Shown piece by piece: positions 10,501 to 18,957 of a stretch of DNA of 46,254 bases (positions are counted from its first letter, which is position 1; each line of letters opens with the position of its first letter). A program made the translations under genes and the position numbers. The stretch comes from JANXDG01 sp964521665. GTDB taxonomy: Bacteria; Elusimicrobiota; Endomicrobiia; DTEH01. The stretch covers positions 1 through 46,254 of the forward strand of contig CAZFSG010000006.1 in the NCBI GenBank assembly GCA_964521665.1, given 5' to 3'. Under the pieces are notes generated by a model that had not been told where the DNA came from, did not search any database, and worked only from the letters and a program-made list of their open reading frames with translations.

Positions 10501-12591
10501 AGAGGAAATATAGATCAAGTAAGACAACTTTCAGCAATACGTGGTTTGATGTCAAGACCACAAAGAAAAATTATGGGTGAGATAGGTGAAATTATTGAAA
10601 CACCTATACTATCTAACTTCCGTGAAGGATTAACTCCGTTAGAGTACTTTATTTCTGCTCATGGTGGTAGAAAAGGACTTACTGATACTGCTCTTAAAAC
10701 ATCAGAAGCTGGCTATCTTACAAGAAGGTTAATAGATGTTGCTCACCATGTGGTTATAACAGAGGAGGATTGCGGAACTATCAACAGGATAAAAGTTTCA
10801 GCATTAAAAGTAGGTGATGAGGTTATAGAAAGTTTAGCAGAACGTATTGCTGGAAGAGTAGCTGCTGATGATATCACATACGAAGTAATAGATGAGAAAA
10901 CTAACCAAGTAGTAGTAAAAGTTGTAAAAGCAGGAGAAATGATTACTGAAGAACAAGCAAAAGAAATTGAGAAATCAGGATTGTATGAAAGTATAAGGAT
11001 AAGATCTGTTCTTACTTGTGAGAGTAAAAGAGGGGTTTGTGCAAAGTGTTATGGTATGGATTTATCTACTGGTAAATTAGTAGAAGTAGGTAAACCTGTA
11101 GGGATAATTGCTGCACAGTCTATTGGTGAGCCAGGAACACAACTTACATTAAGAACATTCCATATAGGTGGTGCTGCAGCACGTTTAGTTAAACAATCAC
11201 AGATTAGAGCACCATATGATGGTAAAATTGAGTATTTTTCAGAAACACAGCAATCAGCTAAGTTCAAAACAATACAAAAGAAAGATGCAACAACAGGTAG
11301 AATATTTTGGATTGTTCTTACTAGCGATGCTATCCTGAGATTTGTTTATACAACACCCAAAGGAGAAAAGAAAAGAGAAACTTGGAGGTTAGAATATGGT
11401 GCAAGAATTTATGTTAGAGATGGTCAAGAAATAAAAAAAGGTGAACTTATTGCAGATTGGGATGTTTATTCTATTCCTATTATTTGTGAGAAAAAAGGTA
11501 GAATAAAATATCAGGATTTGAAAGAAAATAGGACTTATGTTGTAGAACAAATTTCCTCAGGAAATTTAGAGAAACGTGTTTTACCACATCGTGGGCGAGA
11601 AAATCCAAGGTTAGATGTTGTAAACGATAAAGGTAAGATAATTGCTACATACCCATTACCAGCAGATACTGTAATATTAGTAGAAGATGGACAAGAAGTA
11701 TCTGAGGGTGATGTAATAGCAAAGATACCTAAAGAAGAAATAAAAACAAAAGATATAACTGGCGGTTTACCACGAGTTGAAGAACTTTTTGAAGCAAGAC
11801 ATCCAGAAAATTCTGCAGTTTTAGCAGAGATTGATGGTATTATAAAAATTGAAACAAAAGAAGATAAAACAACAGAAACGCCAAAAACAGAAGTTATTGT
11901 TAAAATTGTAAATCCTAAAGCTACAAAAGAAGTTAAAATTCCACCGAATAGAATACTGTTGGTTTATGATGGAGATAAAGTTGAAGCTGGTGAACCGCTG
12001 ACCGATGGTGTGATAGATCCGCATAAATATCTTGAGATACGGGGTCCTCATCATCTCCAAGAGTTTTATTTAAATGAAATACAACAGGTGTATAGATTGC
12101 AAGGTGTCCATATAAATGATAAACACATTGAAATAATTATAAGACAAATGTTATCTTTTGTTAGAATCACAGATCCTGGTTTACCACCAAAACCAAAAGA
12201 TAACAAAAAATTTTACGAATTTATATATGGAGAAATTGTGCCAAAAAGATTGTTTGAAGAAGAAGTAGAGAAAATAAATAAAGAAAAAAAATTATTGAGA
12301 AAAGAAGGAAAACATAAAGAAGCAGAAGAAATTTGTCCTCCAAAAGCTGAACCTGTACTTTTAGGTATTTCCACGGTTGCTCTTTGGTCAGAGTCATTTT
12401 TGTCAGCAGCGTCGTTCCAAGAAACGTCTCGTGTATTAGCAGAAGCTGCTGTAGAAGGTAGAATTGATAATTTGACAGGACTTAAAGAAAATGTAATAAT
12501 TGGCAGACTAATACCTTCTGGAACAGGATTTTACAGAGAAGAAGGATTATCATTATTTTTTACCAAAGAACCTCAAGAAAAACTTTTTTAA
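7579..12591 (+). CDS. rpoC: DNA-directed RNA polymerase subunit beta'
   Basis: Beta' carries the active-site magnesium. The triad sits in NADFDGDQM with Asp689, Asp691 and Asp693. Zinc site 1 is Cys69, Cys71, Cys90 and Cys93; zinc site 2 is Cys1065, Cys1147, Cys1154 and Cys1157. The bridge/trigger region around GARGNIDQVRQLSAIRGLM is intact. At 1670 residues it exceeds E. coli (1407). Most of the excess lies between LDMS (about 133-136) and KPEWMVLTVLP (from 450), roughly 316 residues against about 106 in E. coli by my recollection, and it is charged and apparently helical. Thermus has a lineage-specific insertion in the same clamp position. The ribosome-binding site is AGGGGTGA; rpsL follows directly. 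Confidence 0.98.
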   Translation: MKLSLKKKQEIDFFNFEAIGISLASPEQIREMSYGEVKKTETLNYKTLKPERDGLFCEKIFGPVRDYECSCGKYKKTMAVASDTIKPIVCNRCGVEITSSKVRRERMGHIELAVPVAHFWYFGKVPSKIAIFLDMSHPDVKDIIYGLVWVTVKEIDDIKDLVLQSIQSEIGEQPERCGLSKEHIDVFYYIIKENKEKIPLPKKFLLSSKEKHLSKLASHIIGYLKKFLQNFRKDKNKISTLATKLEVKEDQIINIVDACLQKLISYIESQSNYFFRKVVEDIINDEKYIGNLGDPKNYLKENVSVLTNAEAIYRLLRDEGKEENLKKELEIIKKELKELYKQENISRTLLLFEKYKDVDVYKEDMHIISKIKDILGFSTKQSQQNDLQQEINELKNALISHIEKGISSEILSELSVLFKKYSITIHPSPERSRLINRSKLIENFLTKNIKPEWMVLTVLPVLPPDLRPLVVIEGGKFASSDLNELYRRIIHRNNRLRKFFLTTKESSSKEGGLAGIPKPVLLNEKRLLQEAVDALIENSAKKHPIMMSAQKRPLKSLTDILKGKKGRFRQNLLGKRIDYSGRSTIAVGPELKLYQCGLPKEMAYELFKPYLIHKVMKKLNVSLKKAKIMVDRKVPEIWDLLEEITKHHVVLLNRAPTLHTPSIQAFEPVLVDGKAILIHPMVCTPYNADFDGDQMGVYVPLTLQALTEAKLLMTSYFSLFSPANGKVLIGPTQDVVLGISYLTAVKDGEKGEGKIFSSAEEAIYAYEQGIINLNSKIKVVGITDLEIKYENGKPDYSITKDPTKWQSYTTVGRLIFNSILPKEISLFNLSLSDEEKKKKNRVFGKNDLVDLIKEIYQKCGAYETIKFLDELKKLGYHYATISGFTISVDDMIIPKGKLEKIKEAQQRIKEVEQQAKEGIITEKERYNSVIDIWSETIDKITKEMIEEMEKVGKEPYREGKPRFNSVYFMAQSGARGNIDQVRQLSAIRGLMSRPQRKIMGEIGEIIETPILSNFREGLTPLEYFISAHGGRKGLTDTALKTSEAGYLTRRLIDVAHHVVITEEDCGTINRIKVSALKVGDEVIESLAERIAGRVAADDITYEVIDEKTNQVVVKVVKAGEMITEEQAKEIEKSGLYESIRIRSVLTCESKRGVCAKCYGMDLSTGKLVEVGKPVGIIAAQSIGEPGTQLTLRTFHIGGAAARLVKQSQIRAPYDGKIEYFSETQQSAKFKTIQKKDATTGRIFWIVLTSDAILRFVYTTPKGEKKRETWRLEYGARIYVRDGQEIKKGELIADWDVYSIPIICEKKGRIKYQDLKENRTYVVEQISSGNLEKRVLPHRGRENPRLDVVNDKGKIIATYPLPADTVILVEDGQEVSEGDVIAKIPKEEIKTKDITGGLPRVEELFEARHPENSAVLAEIDGIIKIETKEDKTTETPKTEVIVKIVNPKATKEVKIPPNRILLVYDGDKVEAGEPLTDGVIDPHKYLEIRGPHHLQEFYLNEIQQVYRLQGVHINDKHIEIIIRQMLSFVRITDPGLPPKPKDNKKFYEFIYGEIVPKRLFEEEVEKINKEKKLLRKEGKHKEAEEICPPKAEPVLLGISTVALWSESFLSAASFQETSRVLAEAAVEGRIDNLTGLKENVIIGRLIPSGTGFYREEGLSLFFTKEPQEKLF

Positions 12592-12607
12592 AAGAGGAGT
12601 GTGTAAT

Positions 12608-12979
12608 ATGCCAACGATAAATCAGTTGGTAAGATGTCCAAGAAAACCTGTTAAATATAAATCTAAATCGCCTGCGTTAAAAGGATGTCCACAACGACGT
12701 GGTGTCTGCACTAGAGTTTATATTATGACACCTAAAAAACCTAACTCTGCGCTAAGAAAAGTTGCAAAAGTAAAATTGACTTCTGGTTATGAAGTAACCT
12801 GTTATATTCCAGGAATTGGACATAATCTTCAAGAACATTCAATAGTTTTAGTTCGTGGTGGAAGAGTAAAAGATTTACCTGGTGTTAGGTATCATATTAT
12901 AAGAGGAGTATTAGATGCAGCAGGTGTTGAAAATAGAAGGCAGGGAAGATCAAAATATGGTGCAAAAAAACCTAAATAA
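12608..12979 (+). CDS. rpsL: 30S ribosomal protein S12
   Basis: S12 shapes the decoding centre of the small subunit. The 123-residue protein begins MPTINQLVR; the upstream GTG at 12599 is rejected because AGAGGAG at 12593-12599 sits at ideal distance from the ATG at 12608. The decoding loops TPKKPNSALRK (Lys43, Lys44) and GGRVKDLPGVRYH (Lys88, Asp89, Pro91) are wild type, so no streptomycin-resistance change is visible. It opens the str cluster immediately after rpoC without a terminator. Confidence 0.97.
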   Translation: MPTINQLVRCPRKPVKYKSKSPALKGCPQRRGVCTRVYIMTPKKPNSALRKVAKVKLTSGYEVTCYIPGIGHNLQEHSIVLVRGGRVKDLPGVRYHIIRGVLDAAGVENRRQGRSKYGAKKPK

Positions 12980-13005
12980 AAAGTTTCTTAAGAGGGGAAA
13001 AATTA

Positions 13006-13479
13006 ATGGCAAGAAGGCCTGTTAAAAAAAGAAGAGAAATTTTACCTGATATAAGATATAACAGTGTTTTAGTCGCACGCTTCATTAATAAGATAAATTA
13101 TTGTGGTAAAAAAAATTTAGCTATGAAAATTGTATATGGTGCGTTTGATATCATAAAACAAAGGCTAAATGAAGATCCACTTAAAGTTTTTACTCAAGCA
13201 ATTGAAAATGCAAGACCTTTAGTTGAGTTAAGACCAAGAAGAATTGGTGGTGCAACATATCAAGTACCAGTAGAAGTTCCGCAATATCGTGGGGAAACTT
13301 TAGCAATGCGCTGGATTATTGAATATGCAAGACAAAGAAAAGGTAAACCAATGAAAGAAAAACTTGCTGAAGAAATCATTGCTGCTTATAAGAAAGAAAA
13401 CTCGGCTGTTATTAAAAAACGTGAAGATACACATAAAATGGCTGAAGCAAATCGCGCATTTGCACATTATAGGTGGTAA
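13006..13479 (+). CDS. rpsG: 30S ribosomal protein S7
   Basis: S7 nucleates assembly of the 30S head and lines the E site. The 157-residue protein has the usual MARRPVKKR start, the block IENARPLVELRPRRIGGATYQVPVEV (about 65-90) with the hairpin that reaches the E site, and a C-terminal helix ending HKMAEANRAFAHYRW. Length is normal. AGAGGGG precedes the ATG. fusA starts 15 bases downstream. Confidence 0.97.
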   Translation: MARRPVKKRREILPDIRYNSVLVARFINKINYCGKKNLAMKIVYGAFDIIKQRLNEDPLKVFTQAIENARPLVELRPRRIGGATYQVPVEVPQYRGETLAMRWIIEYARQRKGKPMKEKLAEEIIAAYKKENSAVIKKREDTHKMAEANRAFAHYRW

Positions 13480-13493
13480 ATTTATAATGGATT

Positions 13494-15569
13494 ATGAAAA
13501 GAGAATATCCAGCAGAAAAAATAAGAAATATAGGATTAATTGCGCATATCGATGCAGGTAAAACTACTACTACTGAACGTATACTTTATTACACAGGGAG
13601 AATTTATAAATTAGGTGAAGTTGATGAAGGCACTGCTACGATGGACTGGATGCCACAAGAAAAAGAACGAGGTATTACAATAACTGCTGCTGCTACATAT
13701 TGTAGGTGGAAAGATTATCAGATAAATATTATTGATACTCCTGGCCATGTAGATTTTACCATAGAAGTAGAACGTAGTTTAAAAGTATTAGATGGATGTA
13801 TTGTTATTTTTGATGCAGTAAATGGTGTTGAATCACAATCAGAAACTGTTTGGCATCAAGCAGACCGTTACGAAGTACCACGAATTGTGTTTATTAACAA
13901 AATGGACAGAGTTGGTGCAGATTTTGAAGATACTGTTCATCAAATAAAGAAAAAATTAAATGCTTTACCTATAGTAGTTCAGTTGCCAATTGGTAAAGGA
14001 GAAGATTTTTGTGGAATTATAGACGTTATTGAACAATGTGCATACATTTGGGATGACGAAGAAGGAAAAATTTTTCATAAAACTTCCATACCAGAAAGTT
14101 ATATAGATTCTGCGAACTTTTACAGAAAAATTTTGATTGAAACAATTATAAATTTTAATGATATGGTTGCTGAAAAATATCTTAAAAACGAAGAAATTAC
14201 TATACAAGAAATAAAATCTGTTATAAGAGAACTTACAATAAAAAATATTGTTGTACCGGTCTTTTGTGGTTCAGCATACAAAAATCGTGGTATACAACTT
14301 TTGCTTGATGGTGTTTGTGATTATTTACCTTCCCCTTTAGAATGTAAAGTTGAAGGTTTAGATGTTGAAACATTACAAAAGAAAGCTATCAGAAAATCAG
14401 AAGACGAAATTTTGTGTGGTTTAGTATTTAAAGTACAGATGGATAAGTTTTTTGGCAAATTATTATATACTCGGCTTTATTCAGGGATGGTAAAAGTTAA
14501 TGACTTAATTTATAACCCGAGAACTAAAACTACAGAACGTGTGGGACGTATTGTGCGTTTACATGCACAACAAAAAGAAGATATAAAAGAAGCATATTTT
14601 GGTGATATTGTAGGATTTATTGGATTAAAAAACTTTACTACTGGTGATACAATTTGTACAAAGAAATATCCGATACTTATAGAAAAAATTCATACACCAC
14701 AACCTGTTATTTGGCAAAAAATTGAACCTAAAACAAAAGCTGATGAAGAAAAATTTGCTTTTGCACTAAATAATTTGCTTGAAGAAGATCCAACATTGAA
14801 ATTAATAGTTGATAACGAAACTGCTGAAACAATAATTGCTGGTATGGGAGAACTACATCTTGAGATTGTTGTTGATAGGTTAAAACGTGAATATGGTGTG
14901 GAAACAAGAACATCTAAACCTCAAGTTGCATACAGGGAATATTTAACTGAACATATTATAGAAGAAGGAAAGTATATTAAACAAACGGGTGGTAAAGGAC
15001 AATATGGCCATGTTGTAATTGAAGTTACTCCCTTAGAAAGAAATAGCGGAGTTAGGTTCATCAACAAAATACGTGGTGGTGTTATTCCTAAAGAGTACAT
15101 TGGAGCAATTGAAGATGGTGTAAAAGAAGCGTTAAATTGTGGTCCAATAGCTGGCTACCCTGTGATAGATGTTGAAGTATCTTTAATAGATGGTTCCTAT
15201 CACGAGGTTGATTCTTCGGAAATTGCATTTAAAATTGCAGCTGAACTTGCTATAAAAAATGTGTATAAAAAAGTTAAAGCGTTGTTGTTAGAACCAATAA
15301 TGAAAGTTGAAGTAGTAGTTTCAGATGAATACCTAGGTGAGGTATTATCAGATTTTAGTTTACGTAGAGGTAAAGTGATAAATATGGAGGTTAAGGGTAA
15401 AATTTACCATGTTCGTGCATATGTGCCGTTAAGTAATATGTTTGGGTATGCTACTTCTTTGCGTTCTTTAACACAGGGTAGAGCAACTTATACAATGGAA
15501 TTTTCACATTACGAAGAAGTTCCAAAGGAAATATTAGATAGGTTTGTAGGTGTTGTACAGCCAGTGTAA
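13494..15569 (+). CDS. fusA: Translation elongation factor G
   Basis: EF-G is the GTPase that drives translocation and, with RRF, ribosome recycling. The GTPase motifs are AHIDAGKT (17-24), ERGITI switch I, DTPGH (81-85), NKMD (135-138) and GSA. Domains II to V follow, including GKGQYGHVVIEV and the domain IV/V block GRATYTMEFSHYEEVP. At 691 residues the length is standard. The chosen ATG gives MKREYPAEKIRNIGLIAHID; it lacks a well-placed ribosome-binding site, since AGGTGG lies about 17 bases away inside rpsG, so translational coupling is likely. The EF-G switch I is canonical, in contrast to EF-Tu nearby. Confidence 0.97.
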   Translation: MKREYPAEKIRNIGLIAHIDAGKTTTTERILYYTGRIYKLGEVDEGTATMDWMPQEKERGITITAAATYCRWKDYQINIIDTPGHVDFTIEVERSLKVLDGCIVIFDAVNGVESQSETVWHQADRYEVPRIVFINKMDRVGADFEDTVHQIKKKLNALPIVVQLPIGKGEDFCGIIDVIEQCAYIWDDEEGKIFHKTSIPESYIDSANFYRKILIETIINFNDMVAEKYLKNEEITIQEIKSVIRELTIKNIVVPVFCGSAYKNRGIQLLLDGVCDYLPSPLECKVEGLDVETLQKKAIRKSEDEILCGLVFKVQMDKFFGKLLYTRLYSGMVKVNDLIYNPRTKTTERVGRIVRLHAQQKEDIKEAYFGDIVGFIGLKNFTTGDTICTKKYPILIEKIHTPQPVIWQKIEPKTKADEEKFAFALNNLLEEDPTLKLIVDNETAETIIAGMGELHLEIVVDRLKREYGVETRTSKPQVAYREYLTEHIIEEGKYIKQTGGKGQYGHVVIEVTPLERNSGVRFINKIRGGVIPKEYIGAIEDGVKEALNCGPIAGYPVIDVEVSLIDGSYHEVDSSEIAFKIAAELAIKNVYKKVKALLLEPIMKVEVVVSDEYLGEVLSDFSLRRGKVINMEVKGKIYHVRAYVPLSNMFGYATSLRSLTQGRATYTMEFSHYEEVPKEILDRFVGVVQPV

Positions 15570-15576
15570 AAATGTT

Positions 15577-15650
15577 GCCGAGGTGGCTCAGCCTGGTAGA
15601 GCACCTCCTTGGTAAGGAGGTGGTCGTGGGTTCAAATCCCATCCTCGGCT
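15577..15650 (+). tRNA. tRNA-Thr (anticodon GGU)
   Basis: A complete cloverleaf is visible: acceptor GCCGAGG/CCTCGGC, anticodon stem CCTCC/GGAGG with loop TTGGTAA, and T-arm GTGGGTTCAAATCCCAT. The anticodon GGT is at 15611-15613, the discriminator is T, and CCA is not encoded. It lies 8 bases after fusA and 80 before tuf, so it must be cut from the str mRNA. A tRNA-Thr(GGU) also precedes tufB in E. coli. Confidence 0.95.
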
Positions 15651-15730
15651 ATTATGGGGAAAATAAGTAGACAAGCGGGCAATTTGGAAATAAAAATAAA
15701 AAATTTTAAAAGAGGAGGTAAAAACAACCA

Positions 15731-16936
15731 ATGAGTAAACCAAAGTTTGAACGAACAAAACCACATATAAATGTTGGAACTATTGGACATATCGATCATG
15801 GAAAGACAATGTTGACTTCAGCAATCACTCATGTGTTAGCAAAACAAGGTAAAAGCAAAGCTATGGACTATGCTGAGATAGCGAAAGGTGGTGTTGTACG
15901 TGACGAAAGCAAAATTTTAACTGTATCTATTGCTCATGTTGAATATGAGACAGATAAAAGACATTATGCACATATTGATTGTCCAGGTCATGCGGATTAT
16001 ATTAAGAATATGATAACAGGTGCTGCACAAATGGATGGTGCAATATTAGTAGTTTCAGCTCCAGATGGTCCAATGCCACAAACAAGAGAACATATTCTTC
16101 TTGCAAGACAAGTTAATGTTCCTGCGATAGTAGTTTACTTGAATAAAGTTGATCTTATGGATGATAAAGAATTGTTGGACTTAGTAGAGATGGAAGTCAG
16201 AGATTTATTAACAAAATATGAGTTTGATGGAGATAAAGTTCCTGTGATAAGAGGTTCAGCATTGAAAGCGTTATTAGCAGCTGAGGGTAAGGAAGATCCA
16301 AAATGGATGGATTCTATTTTTGAACTATTGAATGCATTAGACGAATATATTCCTATACCACAACGTGATATAGACAAACCGTTTTTGTTGAGTGTAGAAG
16401 ATGTGTTTTCTATTACAGGTCGTGGAACTGTTGCAACTGGGAGAGTTGAACGCGGGAGAATCAAAGTAGGCGATCCTTGTGAGATAGTAGGAATTCAAGA
16501 AACAAAGAAAAGTGTGATAACATCAATTGAGATGTTTAGAAAAGTGTTAGATGAGGCAGTTGCTGGGGATAATGTAGGAGTGTTATTAAGAGGGATCGAA
16601 AAAGATGATGTTGAACGTGGTATGGTGATTGCAGCACCAGGGTCTATTACCCCACATAAAAAGTTTAAAGCACAAGTGTATGTGTTAACAAAAGAAGAAG
16701 GTGGTAGACATACACCTTTCTTTAGTGGCTACAGACCACAATTTTATTTTAGAACATGTGATGTTACCGGTACAATAAAACTTCCACAAGGTGTAGAAAT
16801 GGTTATGCCGGGAGATAATGTAGAGATAGAAGTAGAACTCATTACACCAATTGCGTTAGAACCACAATTAAGATTTGCTATTCGTGAAGGAGGACGTACA
16901 GTAGGTGCTGGTGTTGTGACATCTATAATAGAATAG
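15731..16936 (+). CDS. tuf: Translation elongation factor Tu, variant switch I
   Basis: EF-Tu delivers aminoacyl-tRNA to the ribosome. The 401-residue protein keeps the P-loop GHIDHGKT (19-26), DCPGH with its catalytic His, NKVD and GSA, plus beta-barrel domains 2 and 3 (GRGTVATGRVERG; FAIREGGRTVGAGVV). Two deviations stand out. The usual KTT is KTM (Met27), and the usual RGITI of switch I reads KILTV (61-65), within VVRDESKILTVSIAHVEY; the magnesium-binding Thr is retained as Thr64. I recall a similar RDxxK(T/I)(L/V)T form from planctomycete EF-Tu. GAGGAGGT is the ribosome-binding site. The gene is intact and in its classical place, so it is probably the working EF-Tu. Confidence 0.97.
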   Translation: MSKPKFERTKPHINVGTIGHIDHGKTMLTSAITHVLAKQGKSKAMDYAEIAKGGVVRDESKILTVSIAHVEYETDKRHYAHIDCPGHADYIKNMITGAAQMDGAILVVSAPDGPMPQTREHILLARQVNVPAIVVYLNKVDLMDDKELLDLVEMEVRDLLTKYEFDGDKVPVIRGSALKALLAAEGKEDPKWMDSIFELLNALDEYIPIPQRDIDKPFLLSVEDVFSITGRGTVATGRVERGRIKVGDPCEIVGIQETKKSVITSIEMFRKVLDEAVAGDNVGVLLRGIEKDDVERGMVIAAPGSITPHKKFKAQVYVLTKEEGGRHTPFFSGYRPQFYFRTCDVTGTIKLPQGVEMVMPGDNVEIEVELITPIALEPQLRFAIREGGRTVGAGVVTSIIE

Positions 16937-16962
16937 AATCTTCTTTTTTAAGGGTAAAAAAA

Positions 16963-17283
16963 ATGGTTGAACAACAATATCAAAAAATTAGAATAAAACT
17001 GAAGAGTTACGACCATAGAGTGTTGGATGAATCAATTAAAAAAATTGTTGATGCGGTAAAACGTACAGGTGTTACTATTTCAGGACCTGTATTGTTACCA
17101 GTAGAAATAAGACGTTACACAGTTTTAAGATCACCACATGTTGATAAAAAATCTCGTGAACAGTTTGAAATAAGAATTCATAAAAGGTTGATAGATATTC
17201 TTGATCCTACACCTTCTACTGTTGAACAATTAATGAATCTTCAACTTCCTTCAGGAATAGAAGTAGAGATAAAAATGGTGTGA
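16963..17283 (+). CDS. rpsJ: 30S ribosomal protein S10
   Basis: S10 is a 30S head protein that also serves as NusE in antitermination. The 106-residue product shows the family pattern IRIKLKSYDHRVLDESIKKIVDAVKRTG, PVLLPVEIRRYTVLRSPHVDKKSREQFE and the C-terminal HKRLIDILDPT. It opens the S10 cluster 26 bases after tuf. Its last codon and stop form the start of a short element repeated before rpsH. Confidence 0.97.
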   Translation: MVEQQYQKIRIKLKSYDHRVLDESIKKIVDAVKRTGVTISGPVLLPVEIRRYTVLRSPHVDKKSREQFEIRIHKRLIDILDPTPSTVEQLMNLQLPSGIEVEIKMV

Positions 17284-17326
17284 TTAGGTATTAGTGAAGA
17301 GTCGAGCGTTATCAAATTAACTATAA
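17278..17326 (+). repeat. Short intercistronic element, copy A (rpsJ-rplC gap)
   Basis: This stretch aligns with 23644-23698. Shared blocks in the same order are GTGTGATT, GGTATT, AGTGAA and TATCAAA, followed by a similar A/T tail. GGTA can pair with TATC to close a small hairpin with one G-U pair. The element starts in the last codon of rpsJ and ends just before the rplC ribosome-binding site. Function is unknown; a shared regulatory or processing RNA motif is possible. Confidence 0.4.
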
Positions 17327-17339
17327 GAGGGAAAAAAAG

Positions 17340-18023
17340 ATGATAAATGCAATTTTAGGTAAAAAACTTGGGATGACACGTATATTTAATGAAAATAATG
17401 AAGTATGTCCTGTTACAGTGGTCTACACTGGTGGATGTAGAATTGCGCAGGTAAAAACAAAAGAAACTGATGGATATACTGCTGTACAATTATGTTTTGG
17501 TGAAAAAAAAGTTAAAAATGTTCCAAAACCGTTATTAGGACATTTAGTTAAACATAACATAAAAATTCCACCATTAGTGATAAGAGAAGTGAGATTAGAT
17601 TCTGTGGATGGAATAAAACCAGGTGAAGAAGTAAGTATCTCAATTTTTTCTGAGAATGAACTTGTAGATGTTCAAGGTTATACGAAAGGTAAAGGTTTTG
17701 CAGGCGTTGTTAAACGTTGGGGTTTTGGAGGCGGGCCACGTACTCATGGTCAATCAGACAGGTTAAGAGCGCCAGGTTCTATTGGTTCACAACGACCACA
17801 ACGTGTACCTAAAGGACGAAAAATGGCTGGACATTTAGGTAACGAACTTGTTACGATAAAAAACTTGCAGGTTGTTAAAGTGGATAAAGAAAATAATCTT
17901 TTGTTTATAAAAGGTGCAATACCTGGAAATAAAAATTCTATTGTTTTGATAAAAAAAACTGGGAAAGTTGTAAAACCAAAACAAGAAATGGTAATAGAAG
18001 AAAAAAAGAGGTTAAAGAAATAA
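17340..18023 (+). CDS. rplC: 50S ribosomal protein L3
   Basis: L3 is an early assembly protein whose long loop approaches the peptidyl-transferase centre. The 227-residue protein begins INAILGKKLGMTRIF and contains the loop block GKGFAGVVKRWGFGGGPRTHGQSDRLRAPGSIGS (about 118-151), with the Gln in the position methylated by PrmB in E. coli. The C-terminal tail is Lys-rich. An AAGAGGG ribosome-binding site precedes the ATG, after the 56-base gap holding the repeated element. Confidence 0.96.
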   Translation: MINAILGKKLGMTRIFNENNEVCPVTVVYTGGCRIAQVKTKETDGYTAVQLCFGEKKVKNVPKPLLGHLVKHNIKIPPLVIREVRLDSVDGIKPGEEVSISIFSENELVDVQGYTKGKGFAGVVKRWGFGGGPRTHGQSDRLRAPGSIGSQRPQRVPKGRKMAGHLGNELVTIKNLQVVKVDKENNLLFIKGAIPGNKNSIVLIKKTGKVVKPKQEMVIEEKKRLKK

Positions 18024-18031
18024 AATAAAAA

Positions 18032-18655
18032 ATGAATAAGATAAGTGTTATAGATATAACAACTGGAAATAAAGTTGAAGAGTTGGAACTCTCTGATAAA
18101 TGGGAGAGATATTTTAATTACAAAAACCCACAGTTTGTTTTGCATGAATACGTTGTTGCATATTTAGCAAATCAAAGGCAAGGAACACATTCTACAAAAA
18201 CGCGCGGTGAAGTTCGTGGTGGTGGTAGAAAACCATGGCCACAAAAACATACAGGTCGTGCAAGACAGGGATCTATTAGGTCACCTTTGTGGAGAAAAGG
18301 GGGTGTTGTTTTTGGTCCAAAACCTAGAGATTACGAAATAAGACTACCCAAGAAGAAAAAACGTTTAGCAAAGTATTTATCAATTGCTGATAAAATAAAA
18401 AATAATAACTTGATTATAGTTAAAGAATTAAAACTTGAAAGTCATAAAACAAAAAATTTTGTTATGATGCTTAAAAACCTTAATCTTGATTCCCAAAAAA
18501 TTTTGGTTGTAGATAAAAGTTTAGAAAAGAATGTTAAACTTGCAACACGAAATTTAAAAAATATTGAACTTTGTAGAGTAAATGATTTAAACGCATACAT
18601 TATACTTAAAAACAATAAATTATTAATTACAAAAGAGGCATTTTTATGTCTATAG
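18032..18655 (+). CDS. rplD: 50S ribosomal protein L4
   Basis: L4 lines the nascent-peptide exit tunnel. The 207-residue protein contains the tunnel loop block TRGEVRGGGRKPWPQKHTGRARQGSIRSPLWRKGGVVFGP (about 57-97), matching the family. In E. coli L4 also represses the S10 operon; no recognisable leader for that is visible here. There is no clear ribosome-binding site in the 8 bases after rplC, so coupling is likely. The end overlaps rplW by 10 bases. Confidence 0.96.
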   Translation: MNKISVIDITTGNKVEELELSDKWERYFNYKNPQFVLHEYVVAYLANQRQGTHSTKTRGEVRGGGRKPWPQKHTGRARQGSIRSPLWRKGGVVFGPKPRDYEIRLPKKKKRLAKYLSIADKIKNNNLIIVKELKLESHKTKNFVMMLKNLNLDSQKILVVDKSLEKNVKLATRNLKNIELCRVNDLNAYIILKNNKLLITKEAFLCL

Positions 18656-18945
18656 ATTTATATAAAATAATCAAACGGCCAATTATTACAGAAAAAACAA
18701 CAAAGTTGAAACAACAACAAAACTCTTATGTGTTTGAAGTTGATATCAACGCAACAAAATCGCAAATTAAACAAGCGATTGAAAAGTTGTTCAATGTAGA
18801 TGTTGAAGATGTGAGAACGATGATAATAAAAGGGAAATTGCGAAGATATGGGAGATATGAAGGATACAAACCTGATTGGAAAAAAGCAATTGTTAAAATA
18901 AAAAAAGGTCAAAGTATAAAACAAATTGATGAACTTTCAGTATAA
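18646..18945 (+). CDS. rplW: 50S ribosomal protein L23
   Basis: L23 surrounds the exit tunnel and is the docking point for trigger factor and SRP. The 99-residue protein has IIKRPIITEKTTKL, then YVFEVDINATKSQIKQAIEKLFNVDVEDVRTM and the basic GKLRRYGRYEGYKPDWKKAIVKI. The trigger-factor-contacting Glu in the TEKT segment is present. The start overlaps the end of rplD, which argues for translational coupling. Confidence 0.96.
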   Translation: MSIDLYKIIKRPIITEKTTKLKQQQNSYVFEVDINATKSQIKQAIEKLFNVDVEDVRTMIIKGKLRRYGRYEGYKPDWKKAIVKIKKGQSIKQIDELSV

Positions 18946-18957
18946 GGAGTTTAGTTT

